A DNA stretch of 41,982 bases, from assembly GCA_023511915.1 (NCBI GenBank), contig JAIMAN010000020.1, forward strand, positions 1-41,982, read 5' to 3'. Shown piece after piece: positions 1 to 8,245 of this stretch. The notes under the pieces are model-generated. The model was given only the letters and a program-made list of their open reading frames with translations, was not told the origin of the DNA and did not search any database. This stretch comes from Armatimonadota bacterium. Lineage in GTDB: Bacteria; Armatimonadota; Fimbriimonadia; Fimbriimonadales; GBS-DC. A program made the position numbers and the translations under genes. Numbering within the stretch: position 1 is the first letter of the stretch; each line of letters opens with the position of its first letter.

Positions 1-10
1 GGGGAGGTTG

Positions 11-186
11 GGAGCTTAAAGGGGTAGTTTTTTTGCGAGCATGCCTACTCGCGGCGTTGACGAGCAGGGTATTTCTGCTGTCATGCGAGCGAGACGCTCG
101 CGTTCCCAGCACGCGCGACGCTGGGAACGCGGGCGTCCCGCCCGCCATCCCAACCGCGCGAGAAAAAACCTACCCCTTTAAGCTCC
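11..186. repeat. Nested palindromic element (family C)
   Basis: A perfect 16-base outer inverted repeat (11-26 against 171-186), extended by T-rich and A-rich stretches, encloses an imperfect palindrome. Positions 85-110 and 120-145 are reverse complements with three mismatches. Each half folds further: 85-101 (GCGAGC/GCTCGC) and 129-145 (GCGGGC/GCCCGC) are perfect small hairpins, and 101-110 pairs with 120-129. I see no protein-coding gene here. The right arm abuts a family A copy. It looks like a small non-autonomous mobile element or a structured RNA; only one copy lies in the window. Confidence 0.6.
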
Positions 187-303
187 CACGCGGTGGGAGA
201 GGGGAGCCGTGCGCCAACCCCTTTGGAGTGCTGAAGCGCAGCTTCAGCATCAGGCGGAAGCGGAGCCTCCGCACTCCATAATCCCTGCTGGGGTGAGGGC
301 AAA
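183..303. repeat. Family A dispersed repeat, copy 1 (partial)
   Basis: This copy has the family A hallmarks: the hairpin CTCCCACGCGGTGGGAG, the GGAGTGC...GCACTCC core containing GCTGAAGC and GGAAGC-type hairpins, and the terminal GGGGTGAGGGCAAA. The left terminal arm seen in complete copies is missing, possibly because element C lies there. It ends 4 bases before the -10 box of glnD, so it forms the upstream boundary of that promoter. Confidence 0.75.
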
Positions 304-307
304 CAGG

Positions 308-313
308 TACACT
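308..313 (+). promoter_or_regulatory. -10 box of glnD, leaderless type
   Basis: TACACT lies 8 bases before the glnD ATG with no Shine-Dalgarno sequence between. Transcription starting about 7 bases after the box would begin at or next to the start codon. Confidence 0.5.
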
Positions 314-321
314 ACTTCCCG

Positions 322-2877
322 ATGCGCGCCGCTGTCCCCGAAACGCACGAGCCGATTGCGCAGCAGTTGGTGCAGGCGCGTCGCCATCTCATCGACGCGC
401 TGTTTGCGACCGACGCGCCCATCGAAGCGTGGATGCGCCAGTACGCGACCGCGCTGGACAACACGCTGCGCGCCCTGTACCAACGCGCGTGGGCGCAAGC
501 CTCCCAAGAAATCCCCGCGCCCGCGAAACGCCCGCTTGCCGTGTTCGCCACAGGCGGCTACGGCAGGCGCGAACTCGCCCCCTTCTCCGACATCGACCTG
601 ACCTTCACCCCCGCGCAGGAAGACGCCCCGTTCACCGAACGGCTGGTCAAACGGCTGTTCCAGGCGATGATGCAGGTGTTCTACACCGACGCCAAACTCA
701 AAGTCGGCTACGCCTACCGCCTGATGGATGACTGCGACGCGCTCGATCACAAAACGCGCACAGGGCTGCTGGAGATGCGCCCCATCGAGGGCGACCCCGA
801 ACTGGTTGAGGCATTCACGGCGCGCTTTTGGCGGAGTTTAGATCCCACAGGCTTCACGCTGGAACGCTACCGCGAATGCCAGTCGCGCTGGGCGCGGCTG
901 GGCGAGGGGGTGCTGCGCACGGAGCCGAACCTCAAGGAGGGGCGCGGCGGGCTGCGCGACCGCCACACGCTGAACTGGATGACCGAAGCGCGCTACGGCG
1001 TCGCCCCCGACCAAGTGCTGGAGACGCTGGTCGCCGAGGGGGTGCTATCGCCCGCCGAAGCCGAGACGCTCGAACACGCCACGCGCACCCTGCAACGCTA
1101 CCGCGCCTACCTGCACGCCATTAGCGGCGAGGCGCGCGAGCAGCTGACCCTGACCAAGCAGGGCGAACTCGCCGAGCGACTGGGCATCGAACGCGCCGCG
1201 CTGATGCACGCCCTCTACACCGCGCTGGCTGACCACGCCCGCCTGACCGAACGCGCCATCGAACGCCTCGTGAACGCGCCGCTGGTGCTGGGCGTCGGGC
1301 TGGACAGCATCCACCGCGAGATTACGCCCGCCCCCGCGCTGGAACGCGAGCCGCCCGAATGGCGCCTGCTGTGCTTCCTGCTGGCGCAACGCTACCAACT
1401 GGGGCTGAGCCGCGCGATTGAAACCCGCTTGGAAGAGTCGCTGCCCCACACACCGCCGCCCGACCCGCGCGCCGTCGGCGACGCCCTGCGCGAGATCCTC
1501 AGCCGCCCCGGCGAGGTGTACCGCGTGCTGGAGCCGATGGCAAGACTGGGCATTCTGGGCTGGGCGTTCCCGCCGTTCGCGCCGCTGATGAGCCTGCCTG
1601 CAGGCGACCCCACCCACGACTACACCGTCGGCGAACACACGCTGCAAGCCATCCGCCTGCTGGACGGCTACGCTCGTGGCGAGGGCAACGCGCTGTGGCG
1701 CACCCTGCTGGAGCAACTCGCCGCGCCCGAACTGCTGTATATGGCGCTGCTGCTGCACGACGCGGGCAAGCAAGACCCCACCCGCCCGCACGCCGACGCA
1801 GGCGCAGACCTCGCGCGGCAGTGGCTGCCCCAACTCGGCTGGAGCGACGCCGAAACCGACGAAGTGGCGTTCCTCATCCAGCACCACCTGCTGATGGCGC
1901 AGACCGCCCGCCAACGCGACCTGCACCTGCCCGAAACCGTCCGCGAGTTCACCCGCATTGTAGATACGCCCGAACGCCTGCGGATGCTGTACCTGCTGAC
2001 CTGCGCCGATACACAAGCCGTCGGCGAGCGCATCTGGACGCCCGCGCAGGCGAGTTTCCTGCAGGAACTCTATCGGCGCAGCATGCGTGCGCTGGAGGAG
2101 GGGCTGCCCGACGAGACGCCTGCGCTGACCGCCGTGCGCAAGCGACTGCAACGCGCCCTCGCCAAGCACCCCCTGCCCGACGCGCTGATTGCCAAGCACA
2201 TCGAGCAGATGCCGTCGGGTTACCTACTGAACACCCCGCCCGAACAAATCAGCCTGCACCTGCACTACATCGAGCGCGTGCGGGCAGGCGAGGGACCCGT
2301 CGTGGAGTTCCACAACGCGCCTGACCTGCCCTACACGGAACTGACGCTGTGTACCTTCGACGACCCGCAGCCTGGCTTGTTGAGCAAGATTGCGGGCGTG
2401 CTGTATGCGTATGATGTAGAGGTTGTCTCGGCGCGGGTGCTGACCCGCGAGGACGCGCCGCGCGTCGCGCTGGACACGCTGGGGCTAACCGTGCGGTCGC
2501 GCCCGCTGCTGCCCAACCAGTGCGCTGTGCTGGAGCGCGCCCTGCAACGGGTGCTGCGCGGGGAGCAGGCGGTCGCCGACCTGCTGCGCGAACACGGCAA
2601 AGACCCCGACGCCCCCCTGCGCGTGAACCAACTGCAGATTCACGACGACGCCTCCGACGCCTACACAGTAGTAGACCTGCACACCGCGCCCGACTTGGGG
2701 GCGTTGTATCGCGCGGCGTATGCGCTGTCGCAACTGGGCTGGAACATCCACAGCGCGCGGTTTGGGCAGTGGGCAGGGCGCGCCGTGCTGAGTTTCTACT
2801 GCACCGACGCGCACGGACGCAAACTTGCGCCCGACCAGCACAACGCCCTGCGCCGCGCGATTGCGCAGGAGGGATAG
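322..2877 (+). CDS. glnD: Bifunctional uridylyltransferase / uridylyl-removing enzyme (PII regulator)
   Basis: GlnD senses glutamine, adds UMP to the PII protein when nitrogen is scarce and removes it when nitrogen is plentiful. The 851-residue protein has the family's full architecture: a nucleotidyltransferase domain with GGYGRRELAPFSDIDL at about 78-93, a middle helical region, an HD phosphohydrolase domain (HD at 479-480, HH at 521-522) and two C-terminal ACT domains from about 673 and 780. Length is close to the E. coli protein (890). The ATG at 322 is preceded by a TACACT box and no ribosome site. It is followed 27 bases later by the YmdB-type gene. No glnB or glnA is in the window. All key motifs look intact. 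Confidence 0.95.
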   Translation: MRAAVPETHEPIAQQLVQARRHLIDALFATDAPIEAWMRQYATALDNTLRALYQRAWAQASQEIPAPAKRPLAVFATGGYGRRELAPFSDIDLTFTPAQEDAPFTERLVKRLFQAMMQVFYTDAKLKVGYAYRLMDDCDALDHKTRTGLLEMRPIEGDPELVEAFTARFWRSLDPTGFTLERYRECQSRWARLGEGVLRTEPNLKEGRGGLRDRHTLNWMTEARYGVAPDQVLETLVAEGVLSPAEAETLEHATRTLQRYRAYLHAISGEAREQLTLTKQGELAERLGIERAALMHALYTALADHARLTERAIERLVNAPLVLGVGLDSIHREITPAPALEREPPEWRLLCFLLAQRYQLGLSRAIETRLEESLPHTPPPDPRAVGDALREILSRPGEVYRVLEPMARLGILGWAFPPFAPLMSLPAGDPTHDYTVGEHTLQAIRLLDGYARGEGNALWRTLLEQLAAPELLYMALLLHDAGKQDPTRPHADAGADLARQWLPQLGWSDAETDEVAFLIQHHLLMAQTARQRDLHLPETVREFTRIVDTPERLRMLYLLTCADTQAVGERIWTPAQASFLQELYRRSMRALEEGLPDETPALTAVRKRLQRALAKHPLPDALIAKHIEQMPSGYLLNTPPEQISLHLHYIERVRAGEGPVVEFHNAPDLPYTELTLCTFDDPQPGLLSKIAGVLYAYDVEVVSARVLTREDAPRVALDTLGLTVRSRPLLPNQCAVLERALQRVLRGEQAVADLLREHGKDPDAPLRVNQLQIHDDASDAYTVVDLHTAPDLGALYRAAYALSQLGWNIHSARFGQWAGRAVLSFYCTDAHGRKLAPDQHNALRRAIAQEG

Positions 2878-2891
2878 CTGCGCCCGCAAGG

Positions 2892-2897
2892 TACACT
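2892..2897 (+). promoter_or_regulatory. -10 box of ymdB-like gene, leaderless type
   Basis: TACACT ends 7 bases before the GTG start at 2905, in the short gap after glnD. No Shine-Dalgarno sequence is visible. Confidence 0.5.
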
Positions 2898-2904
2898 TTA
2901 CCCC

Positions 2905-3687
2905 GTGCGGATCCTGTTTCTGGCGGACATCGTGGGGCGCACGGGGCGTCAGGCGGTCGCCAAGACGCTGCCCGAATGGCGCGAACGCTACGCGCCCGAC
3001 ATCATCTTAGCCAACGGCGAGAACGCCGCAGGTGGCAAGGGCATCACCGCCGCCGTCATGCACGACCTGCTTGCGCTGGGCATCGCGGGCTTCACCACAG
3101 GCAACCACATCTGGGACAAAAACGACATCTACCCCACGCTGGACGCTGACCCGCGCATCGTGCGACCCGCCAACTACTCGCCGCTTGCCCCAGGCAAAGG
3201 CGTCGCCCACTTCGAAGTGCTGGACAAAACGCTGGCGGTCATCTCGCTGGCGGGGCGAATCTTTATGGAGAACGCCGACTGCCCCTTCCGCAAGTTCGAC
3301 GAGATTTACGCGCAGTTGCAGACGCCGTTCGTGTTCGTGGACTTTCACGGCGAGGCGACCTCCGAGAAGGCGTGCTTCGCCTACTATGTGGACGGGCGCG
3401 CGAGCGCGGTCGTCGGCACGCACACCCATGTGCAGACCGCCGATGAGCGCATCCTGCCCAACGGCACCGCGTTCATCACCGACGCGGGCATGTGCGGCGC
3501 GTTGCACTCGTCCATCGGCATGGAACTGGAGCCGTCCATCCGCCGATTCCTCACGGGCATGCCCGCCAAGAGCGATGTCGCCAAAGGCGCGGGCGTCGTG
3601 TGCGGCGTGCTGATCGACTTAGACCGCACCACTGGCAAGGCGCTGGGCATCCAGCGCCTGCAGAAACGCTTCACTGAGGGCAGCTGA
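2905..3687 (+). CDS. YmdB-family metallophosphoesterase (TIGR00282)
   Basis: A 260-residue calcineurin-like phosphoesterase of the YmdB/TIGR00282 type; characterised members hydrolyse 2',3'-cyclic nucleotides and affect biofilm or RNA turnover. Visible metal-binding motifs are LADIVGR at the N-terminus, ANGENAAGGKGI, TGNHIWDKND and GTHTHVQTADE near the C-terminus, in the family order. The GTG start at 2905 gives the expected N-terminus (MRILFLADIVGR), and 260 residues is the usual family length. In many bacteria this gene lies near rny, which is not seen here. The gene is probably cytoplasmic because no signal peptide is present. Its stop is followed directly by family B repeats. Confidence 0.9.
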   Translation: MRILFLADIVGRTGRQAVAKTLPEWRERYAPDIILANGENAAGGKGITAAVMHDLLALGIAGFTTGNHIWDKNDIYPTLDADPRIVRPANYSPLAPGKGVAHFEVLDKTLAVISLAGRIFMENADCPFRKFDEIYAQLQTPFVFVDFHGEATSEKACFAYYVDGRASAVVGTHTHVQTADERILPNGTAFITDAGMCGALHSSIGMELEPSIRRFLTGMPAKSDVAKGAGVVCGVLIDLDRTTGKALGIQRLQKRFTEGS

Positions 3688-3690
3688 TGA

Positions 3691-3821
3691 CCCCCTTCCC
3701 CCTGCCCGCAGGGGGAACCGAGTTGGCGCATGGCTTGGTTCCCCTCGCGAAGCGGAGGGAACCGTGCGGGCGCTTGGCTTGGTTCCCCTCGCGCAGCGGG
3801 GGGAACCTAAAGGAGGGGGGC
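3691..3821. repeat. Family B palindromic repeats, locus 1
   Basis: Three GGTTCCC-type palindromes follow one another: 3698-3719 (partial left arm), 3737-3763 and 3781-3807. The last is followed by TAAAGGAGGGGGG. The units are GC-rich inverted repeats such as GGTTCCCCTCGCGCAGCGG..GGGAACC. The terminal AAAGGAGG resembles a ribosome-binding site but lies too far (over 50 bases) from the photolyase start to serve it. The family recurs at 22262-22410 and 33222-33256. Confidence 0.8.
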
Positions 3822-3875
3822 GAACAAAACTCTGCCCACGCGATTAGTAAGACTGAACGATATGGAGGAACGCTT

Positions 3876-5309
3876 ATGAAAACGACCGTTGTGTGGTTCC
3901 ACAGCGACCTGCGCGTCGCGGATCATCCTGCGCTGCATGCGGCGGCGCAGCGCGGCGCGGTTGTGCCCGTCTTTATCTACGCGCCCGAAGAGCAAGGCGA
4001 GCGCGCCCCAGGCGCAGCGCGTCAGTGGTGGCTGCACCACTCGCTTGAGGCGTTGAACCAGTCGCTACAGCGGCTGGGCGCACGGCTGATTATCCGCCGC
4101 GCCCAACAGAGCCTGCCCGCGCTGGAGCAGATTCTCGCCGAAACGGGCGCGGACGCCCTCTACTGGAACACGCGCTACGAACCGCAACTGTGGGCACGCG
4201 ACGAGCGCGTCCACAAGACCCTGCGCACGCGGGGCATCGAGACGCGCGAGTTTCCCAGCTACCTGCTGCACGACCCGAACGCTGTGCGCACCGACGCGGG
4301 GCAGCCCTACACGGTGTTCACGCCGTTCTGGAAGCGGATGCTGCAGGCGGTGGATGTGCCCGACCCGCTGCCCGTCCCAGAGACGCTGCGCCCGCCTGAG
4401 CGTATGCCCGCCTCCGAGCCGATCGAATCGCTGGAACTGCTGCCCACCATCGATTGGGCGGCGGGTTTCCGCGCGACTTGGCAGGTGGGCGAGGCGGCGG
4501 CGCACCGACGGCTGGAGTGGTTCCTGCGCAACGCCGTAGAGGACTACCACGCCCTGCGCGACCGACCCGACTTAGACGCCACCTCGCGCCTCTCGCCCCA
4601 CCTGCAGCACGGCGAGATCACCCCGCGCCAAATCTGGCGCGCGACCCTGCGCCACAGCAACGGCAAGTGGACGAAAGGCGTGGAGCATTTCCTGCGCGAG
4701 GTCGGCTGGCGCGAGTTCGCCTACCACATCCTGTACCACCACCCCTACACCCAGACGCGCGCCCTGCGGTCGGAGTTCGACTCGTTCCCGTGGAGCGCGG
4801 TGGAGACGCCCGCCTACAAAGCGTGGACGCGCGGGCGCACAGGCATCCCGATGGTGGACGCGGGCATGCGCCAACTGTGGCGCATCGGCTGGATGCACAA
4901 CCGCACGCGCATGATTGTCGCCTCGTGGCTGACCAAAAACCTGCTGCACCACTGGCGGCTGGGCGAGGCGTGGTTCTGGGACACGCTGGTCGACGCCGAC
5001 CCCGCAAGCAATGTGCTGGGCTGGCAGTGGACGGCGGGCTGCGGGGCGGACGCCGCGCCCTACTTCCGCATCTTCAACGCCGTCATCCAAGGGCGCAAGT
5101 TCGACCCCGACGGCGCGTATGTGCGCCAGTGGGTTCCCGAACTGGCGAACCTACCGACGCAATACATCCACGCGCCGTGGGAAGCCCCTGAAAGCGTGCG
5201 GCGTCAGGCGGGCGTGGCGCTGGGCAAGGACTACCCCTACCCGCAGGAGCCGCTGGACACAAGCCGCGAGCGCGCCTTGCAGATGCTGGAGCAGTGGGCG
5301 AAGCGTTAG
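3876..5309 (+). CDS. phrB: Deoxyribodipyrimidine photolyase
   Basis: A 477-residue photolyase/cryptochrome protein that repairs cyclobutane pyrimidine dimers with blue light and FAD. The N-terminal antenna domain begins KTTVVWFHSDLRVADHPAL. The C-terminal FAD domain carries the hallmark stretches GRTGIPMVDAGMRQLW, GWMHNRTRM, ADPASNVLGWQWTAG and PYFRIFNA. I chose the ATG at 3876 because GGAGGA lies 6 bases upstream; the frame stays open further upstream only through repeat DNA. The stop overlaps that of convergent rplY by 4 bases. A class I CPD photolyase is most likely; a cryptochrome-like role cannot be excluded. Confidence 0.93.
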   Translation: MKTTVVWFHSDLRVADHPALHAAAQRGAVVPVFIYAPEEQGERAPGAARQWWLHHSLEALNQSLQRLGARLIIRRAQQSLPALEQILAETGADALYWNTRYEPQLWARDERVHKTLRTRGIETREFPSYLLHDPNAVRTDAGQPYTVFTPFWKRMLQAVDVPDPLPVPETLRPPERMPASEPIESLELLPTIDWAAGFRATWQVGEAAAHRRLEWFLRNAVEDYHALRDRPDLDATSRLSPHLQHGEITPRQIWRATLRHSNGKWTKGVEHFLREVGWREFAYHILYHHPYTQTRALRSEFDSFPWSAVETPAYKAWTRGRTGIPMVDAGMRQLWRIGWMHNRTRMIVASWLTKNLLHHWRLGEAWFWDTLVDADPASNVLGWQWTAGCGADAAPYFRIFNAVIQGRKFDPDGAYVRQWVPELANLPTQYIHAPWEAPESVRRQAGVALGKDYPYPQEPLDTSRERALQMLEQWAKR

Positions 5310-5899
5310 CCCTCGCTGGCGGCTTCGGCAGTCTCTTCCGCTGCGCCCTTCGGCGGCGCGACCGACGCCAGCGTCGTGTCGGGGTCGTCCAGCACCTGCA
5401 CGCCCGCAGGCAACTGGAGGTCGCGCAGGTGAATCGAGTCGCCGAAGTTCTCCAGCGCCGCGAGGTTCACATGAATCGCTTCAGGAATCTGCGTCGGCAA
5501 GCACTTGACGCGCAGTTTCTCCAGCGAGTGTATCAGCACGCCGCCCGACTTGAGCGCGAGCGACTCGCCCTCCAGCACGATGGGCACTTCGGTCTCGATG
5601 GGTTCGTCCATCGCCATCGCCCACAGGCTCACATGGCGGATGCGCGCGGTGATCGGCTCGCGGTCAACCTCGCGCAGCAGGGTGCTGAGCCGCTCGCCGT
5701 TCAGTTCCACCTCAATCAGGTGCGTTGTGCCTGCGTAGTGCAACACGCGCCCCAGCGTGCGTTCATCGAACTGCACGGGCGTTGACACGCCGTTGGAGCG
5801 GAACACCACGCCGGGCACATGCCCCTGTCGGAGCAGTTTTCTCGCCTTCTTGCCTAACAAAGTGCGCGGTTCTGCCTTGATGGAATAAGTTGTCGCCAT
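5306..5899 (-). CDS. rplY: 50S ribosomal protein L25 / general stress protein Ctc
   Basis: A 197-residue two-domain L25 (TL5/Ctc type) that binds 5S rRNA in the large ribosomal subunit. The N-terminal L25 domain (MATTYSIKAEPRTLLGKKAR, then RQGHVPGVVF) is followed by the longer beta-rich Ctc domain (LTPRDR-type region, then IHVNLAALENFGDSIHLRDL). An acidic Ala/Glu tail ends the protein. The ATG at 5899 has a GAGGAGG ribosome site and a TATAAT box farther upstream. The stop codon shares bases with the photolyase stop (TTAG), so the two convergent genes leave no room for an ordinary terminator. Confidence 0.95.
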   Translation of the reverse strand: MATTYSIKAEPRTLLGKKARKLLRQGHVPGVVFRSNGVSTPVQFDERTLGRVLHYAGTTHLIEVELNGERLSTLLREVDREPITARIRHVSLWAMAMDEPIETEVPIVLEGESLALKSGGVLIHSLEKLRVKCLPTQIPEAIHVNLAALENFGDSIHLRDLQLPAGVQVLDDPDTTLASVAPPKGAAEETAEAASEG

Positions 5900-5933
5900 C
5901 GGTTGCCTCCTCTATACACGGTGTCGGATGCGA

Positions 5934-5939
5934 ATTATA
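5934..5939 (-). promoter_or_regulatory. -10 box of rplY
   Basis: A consensus TATAAT on the minus strand lies 34 bases before the rplY ATG, giving a short leader that contains GAGGAGG. No convincing -35 box is visible at the standard spacing. Confidence 0.45.
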
Positions 5940-5968
5940 CCCAAGCGTTCCGTTGCATCCCTCGCGAC

Positions 5969-6820
5969 TTACGGATTTAGGCTGTAGTAGCCGACCTCTT
6001 CCACGAGCGACTGTCCCTCTTTGGAAAGCACCCACTCAATGAACTTCGCGATCTCGCCGCGCGGTTTGCCGTTGGTGTAGAAGTAGAGGTAGCGCCAGAT
6101 GGGGTACTTGCGGCTGCGCACATGCTCTTCGGTAGGCAGATATGCCGTATCGCCTTCCTTTGCAGCGATTTTGAGGAGCTTGATGCCGGGGCGGTTTTTG
6201 AAGTACGCCACGCCGCCATAGCCGATACCGCCAGGCGTGCGGGCGACCTCACGCGCCTCCTCGCTGGTGGAGGGCATAAAGCGCACGCCGCGCCCCCAGT
6301 TCTGGTTCCGCAGCACACGCTGCTGGAAGAAGCCGTAGGTGCCCGAATTGCTGTCGCGGCTGAACACCACGATGGGCAAATCGGAACCGCCAACCTGACG
6401 CCAGTTGGTGATTTGTCCGATGTAGATGCGGCGCAGCTGATCCATCGTCAGCGACTCGATAGGGTTCGACTCGTTCACACACACGGCGAGTCCGTCCAGC
6501 GCGACGGGGATTTCGTTGACCACGACGCCCCGACTGCGGGCGCGGTCGACTTCCGACTTGCGCATCGGGCGCGACGAGGCACAGATGTCTGTTACCCCGT
6601 TGATGAGCGCGTTGATGCCGATGCCCGACCCGCCGCCCGATACGGCGACACTGACGCGCGGGTTCACGCGCCCATACGCCTCCGCCCACCGCTGATTCAA
6701 AATCAGCATCGTGTCGGAGCCTGTGATTATGAGGCTTCGTTGGCTCACGGCGGACGCGGCGGGCGCGCCCGCCGCCACCGTCAGCCTGCCCAGTGATGCC
6801 TTTCCTGCGTGGCGTTTCAT
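5969..6820 (-). CDS. pstS: Phosphate ABC transporter substrate-binding protein (PstS-like)
   Basis: A 283-residue periplasmic binding protein of the PstS family. Ligand-loop motifs are visible: SLIITGSDTM near residue 30, SGGGSGIGINALINGVTDI and ASSRPM, then SRDSNSGTYGFF, which matches the phosphate-binding serine/arginine loops. The protein ends with the typical YFYTNGKPRGEIAKFIEWVL region. The ATG at 6820 has GGAGGAGG just upstream. The N-terminus is Ala-rich and only weakly hydrophobic, so the signal peptide is atypical. It lies 19 bases after the porin gene in the same direction, suggesting a phosphate-uptake unit. No pstC, pstA or pstB is present here. Confidence 0.88.
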   Translation of the reverse strand: MKRHAGKASLGRLTVAAGAPAASAVSQRSLIITGSDTMLILNQRWAEAYGRVNPRVSVAVSGGGSGIGINALINGVTDICASSRPMRKSEVDRARSRGVVVNEIPVALDGLAVCVNESNPIESLTMDQLRRIYIGQITNWRQVGGSDLPIVVFSRDSNSGTYGFFQQRVLRNQNWGRGVRFMPSTSEEAREVARTPGGIGYGGVAYFKNRPGIKLLKIAAKEGDTAYLPTEEHVRSRKYPIWRYLYFYTNGKPRGEIAKFIEWVLSKEGQSLVEEVGYYSLNP

Positions 6821-6839
6821 TGGCTTACCTCCTCCCAGC

Positions 6840-8147
6840 TTAGTAGCGGTATTGCAAGCGAACCGTCCACTGGTCGTTGCGAACTTCGGAACCCTCTTCA
6901 TCAGGGGTCTCGAAGGCAACGGTGAGACGCACATCAAGGTTGATGAAGTAGTTGTAGGCGAAGCCCCAAGTGCGCGTGCTGTCGCCGCCGCGCCCCGTGT
7001 CGGGGTCGAACACATCGTAGCGCACGGTCAAAAAGTTGCGGTAATTCAAGCGATAAGTGCCCTGAATCTGATAGCCCACAATATTGGCGCCGCGCGTAAA
7101 GCGTGGGACATTCACTCCGCTGACCGTGCGGGTAGTAGGCACGCGGTCTTTGCCCAGCATTAGCTCACCGCGTAGCGTAAGCCCTGAAACGAGCGCGTCC
7201 AGCACAGCAGCATCTGCGAAGATAAACTCACGGTTCACGCTGGGCACTTGAACGGGCTGATTGTTATTGGCAGGGTCGTTGAAGGTAAAGCCAGGACGCT
7301 TGCCAAAGAAGCCCGAAAGCCCGAACTCGTAGCGCTGCGTGTAGTAGCGAATGCCCGCGTGCCACGCAAGCGAGCTGCCCAGATTGCCGAAGGTGTTCGC
7401 GCTCGTCTGTTGCGGGTCTTGGAAGGTGAGGCTGTTCCACACACCGAAGTGCGCGAAAGCGTTATCGCCCAGTCCGTAGCGTAGGAACACACCGCGACCG
7501 CGCTCGCCGCCGAACATCGTGCGGTTATACAGCGCACGCTCGGGCAACTCCCGATCCGTGGAGGAGCGCTCCAACTCGTAGCCCAACGGCAACCGCTGTT
7601 GACCCGCCAGAAGCTGAATCCCCACGCGCTCCACCGTCGGCTCGATGTCCCAAATCAGCTGGGCGTCGCGCAGCTCCGCAGCAATCCGCTGGGAACCCGC
7701 AGAGACATCGAACGCCAAGCGCATCTGCGTGCGCGGGTCAACCACATTCGTCTGGCTGATGCGGAACCGTCGCAACTGGAAACCTTCGTTCGCGCGGTTT
7801 TCCTGCGAATCGAACCACTGGAACTGGATGTAGTTGCCGGGGCGAACCCGCAGCGCCTCAGCCAAGTTCGTCTGGATTGCGGGGATAGTCTCTTGAGTCT
7901 GCTCTTCGATATAGAGGCGCATCTCCTGCATCTCCCGTTGCAGCGATTCGAGCTGTTGTTGCAGCGCCTCGATGCGTTGTTGTAGCTCGTGCAGGCGTTG
8001 CGGGTCTTGCGGCTTCGCGCCGTTATGGGCGCGTGCGCGTGCAGATGCGTCTGTGGTCGTGCTGTCGGCGAACGCCGCGCCGCCACCCACAAACACGATA
8101 CAACCCACGATAAGCGTTGCGCAACAGTACCTCCATGTCCCATACAT
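6840..8147 (-). CDS. Phosphate-selective porin O/P family outer-membrane protein
   Basis: A 435-residue outer-membrane beta-barrel resembling OprO/OprP. It starts with a signal peptide (MYGTWRYCCATLIVGCIVF...AFA). A Gln/Glu-rich coiled coil follows at about 50-90 (LQQRIEALQQQLESLQREM), the sort of segment that forms the periplasmic trimer stalk. Then comes a barrel with many aromatic, alternating strands. It ends in RLQYRY, a C-terminal aromatic typical of barrel-assembly substrates. The ATG at 8147 has GGGAGGC upstream. It is followed by pstS, so it likely passes phosphate or other anions to that binding protein. It shows that the organism has an outer membrane. Confidence 0.85.
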   Translation of the reverse strand: MYGTWRYCCATLIVGCIVFVGGGAAFADSTTTDASARARAHNGAKPQDPQRLHELQQRIEALQQQLESLQREMQEMRLYIEEQTQETIPAIQTNLAEALRVRPGNYIQFQWFDSQENRANEGFQLRRFRISQTNVVDPRTQMRLAFDVSAGSQRIAAELRDAQLIWDIEPTVERVGIQLLAGQQRLPLGYELERSSTDRELPERALYNRTMFGGERGRGVFLRYGLGDNAFAHFGVWNSLTFQDPQQTSANTFGNLGSSLAWHAGIRYYTQRYEFGLSGFFGKRPGFTFNDPANNNQPVQVPSVNREFIFADAAVLDALVSGLTLRGELMLGKDRVPTTRTVSGVNVPRFTRGANIVGYQIQGTYRLNYRNFLTVRYDVFDPDTGRGGDSTRTWGFAYNYFINLDVRLTVAFETPDEEGSEVRNDQWTVRLQYRY

Positions 8148-8245
8148 AGGCTGCCTCCCTGATGAACCGAGTCAGTCGCTCGAACACCGAACCGCCACGC
8201 AGCCGCATGCGCTCCCCATTCCACAAAGTGACCCAATCGCTCATG

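Noticed and set aside
322-2877. Long open frames on the opposite strand and in other frames, e.g. 1045-2199 (-)
   Set aside because: They lie wholly inside glnD, have biased composition typical of GC-rich shadow frames and show no family motifs. The same applies to the shadows of all other large genes.
3691-3821. CRISPR array or terminator from the GGTTCCC palindromes
   Set aside because: Spacing is irregular, there are no unique spacers of even length and no cas genes. The hairpins lack T-runs.
3687-3875. Longer N-terminus for the photolyase
   Set aside because: The extra residues are encoded by family B repeats, while ATG 3876 has a good ribosome site and gives the conserved start.
8023-8244. 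Small frame starting one base after the Ig-repeat gene stop (MSDWVTLWNGERMRLRGGSV)
   Set aside because: Its position suggests coupling, but it overlaps the porin start by about 120 bases and turns Arg-rich there. No family recognised.
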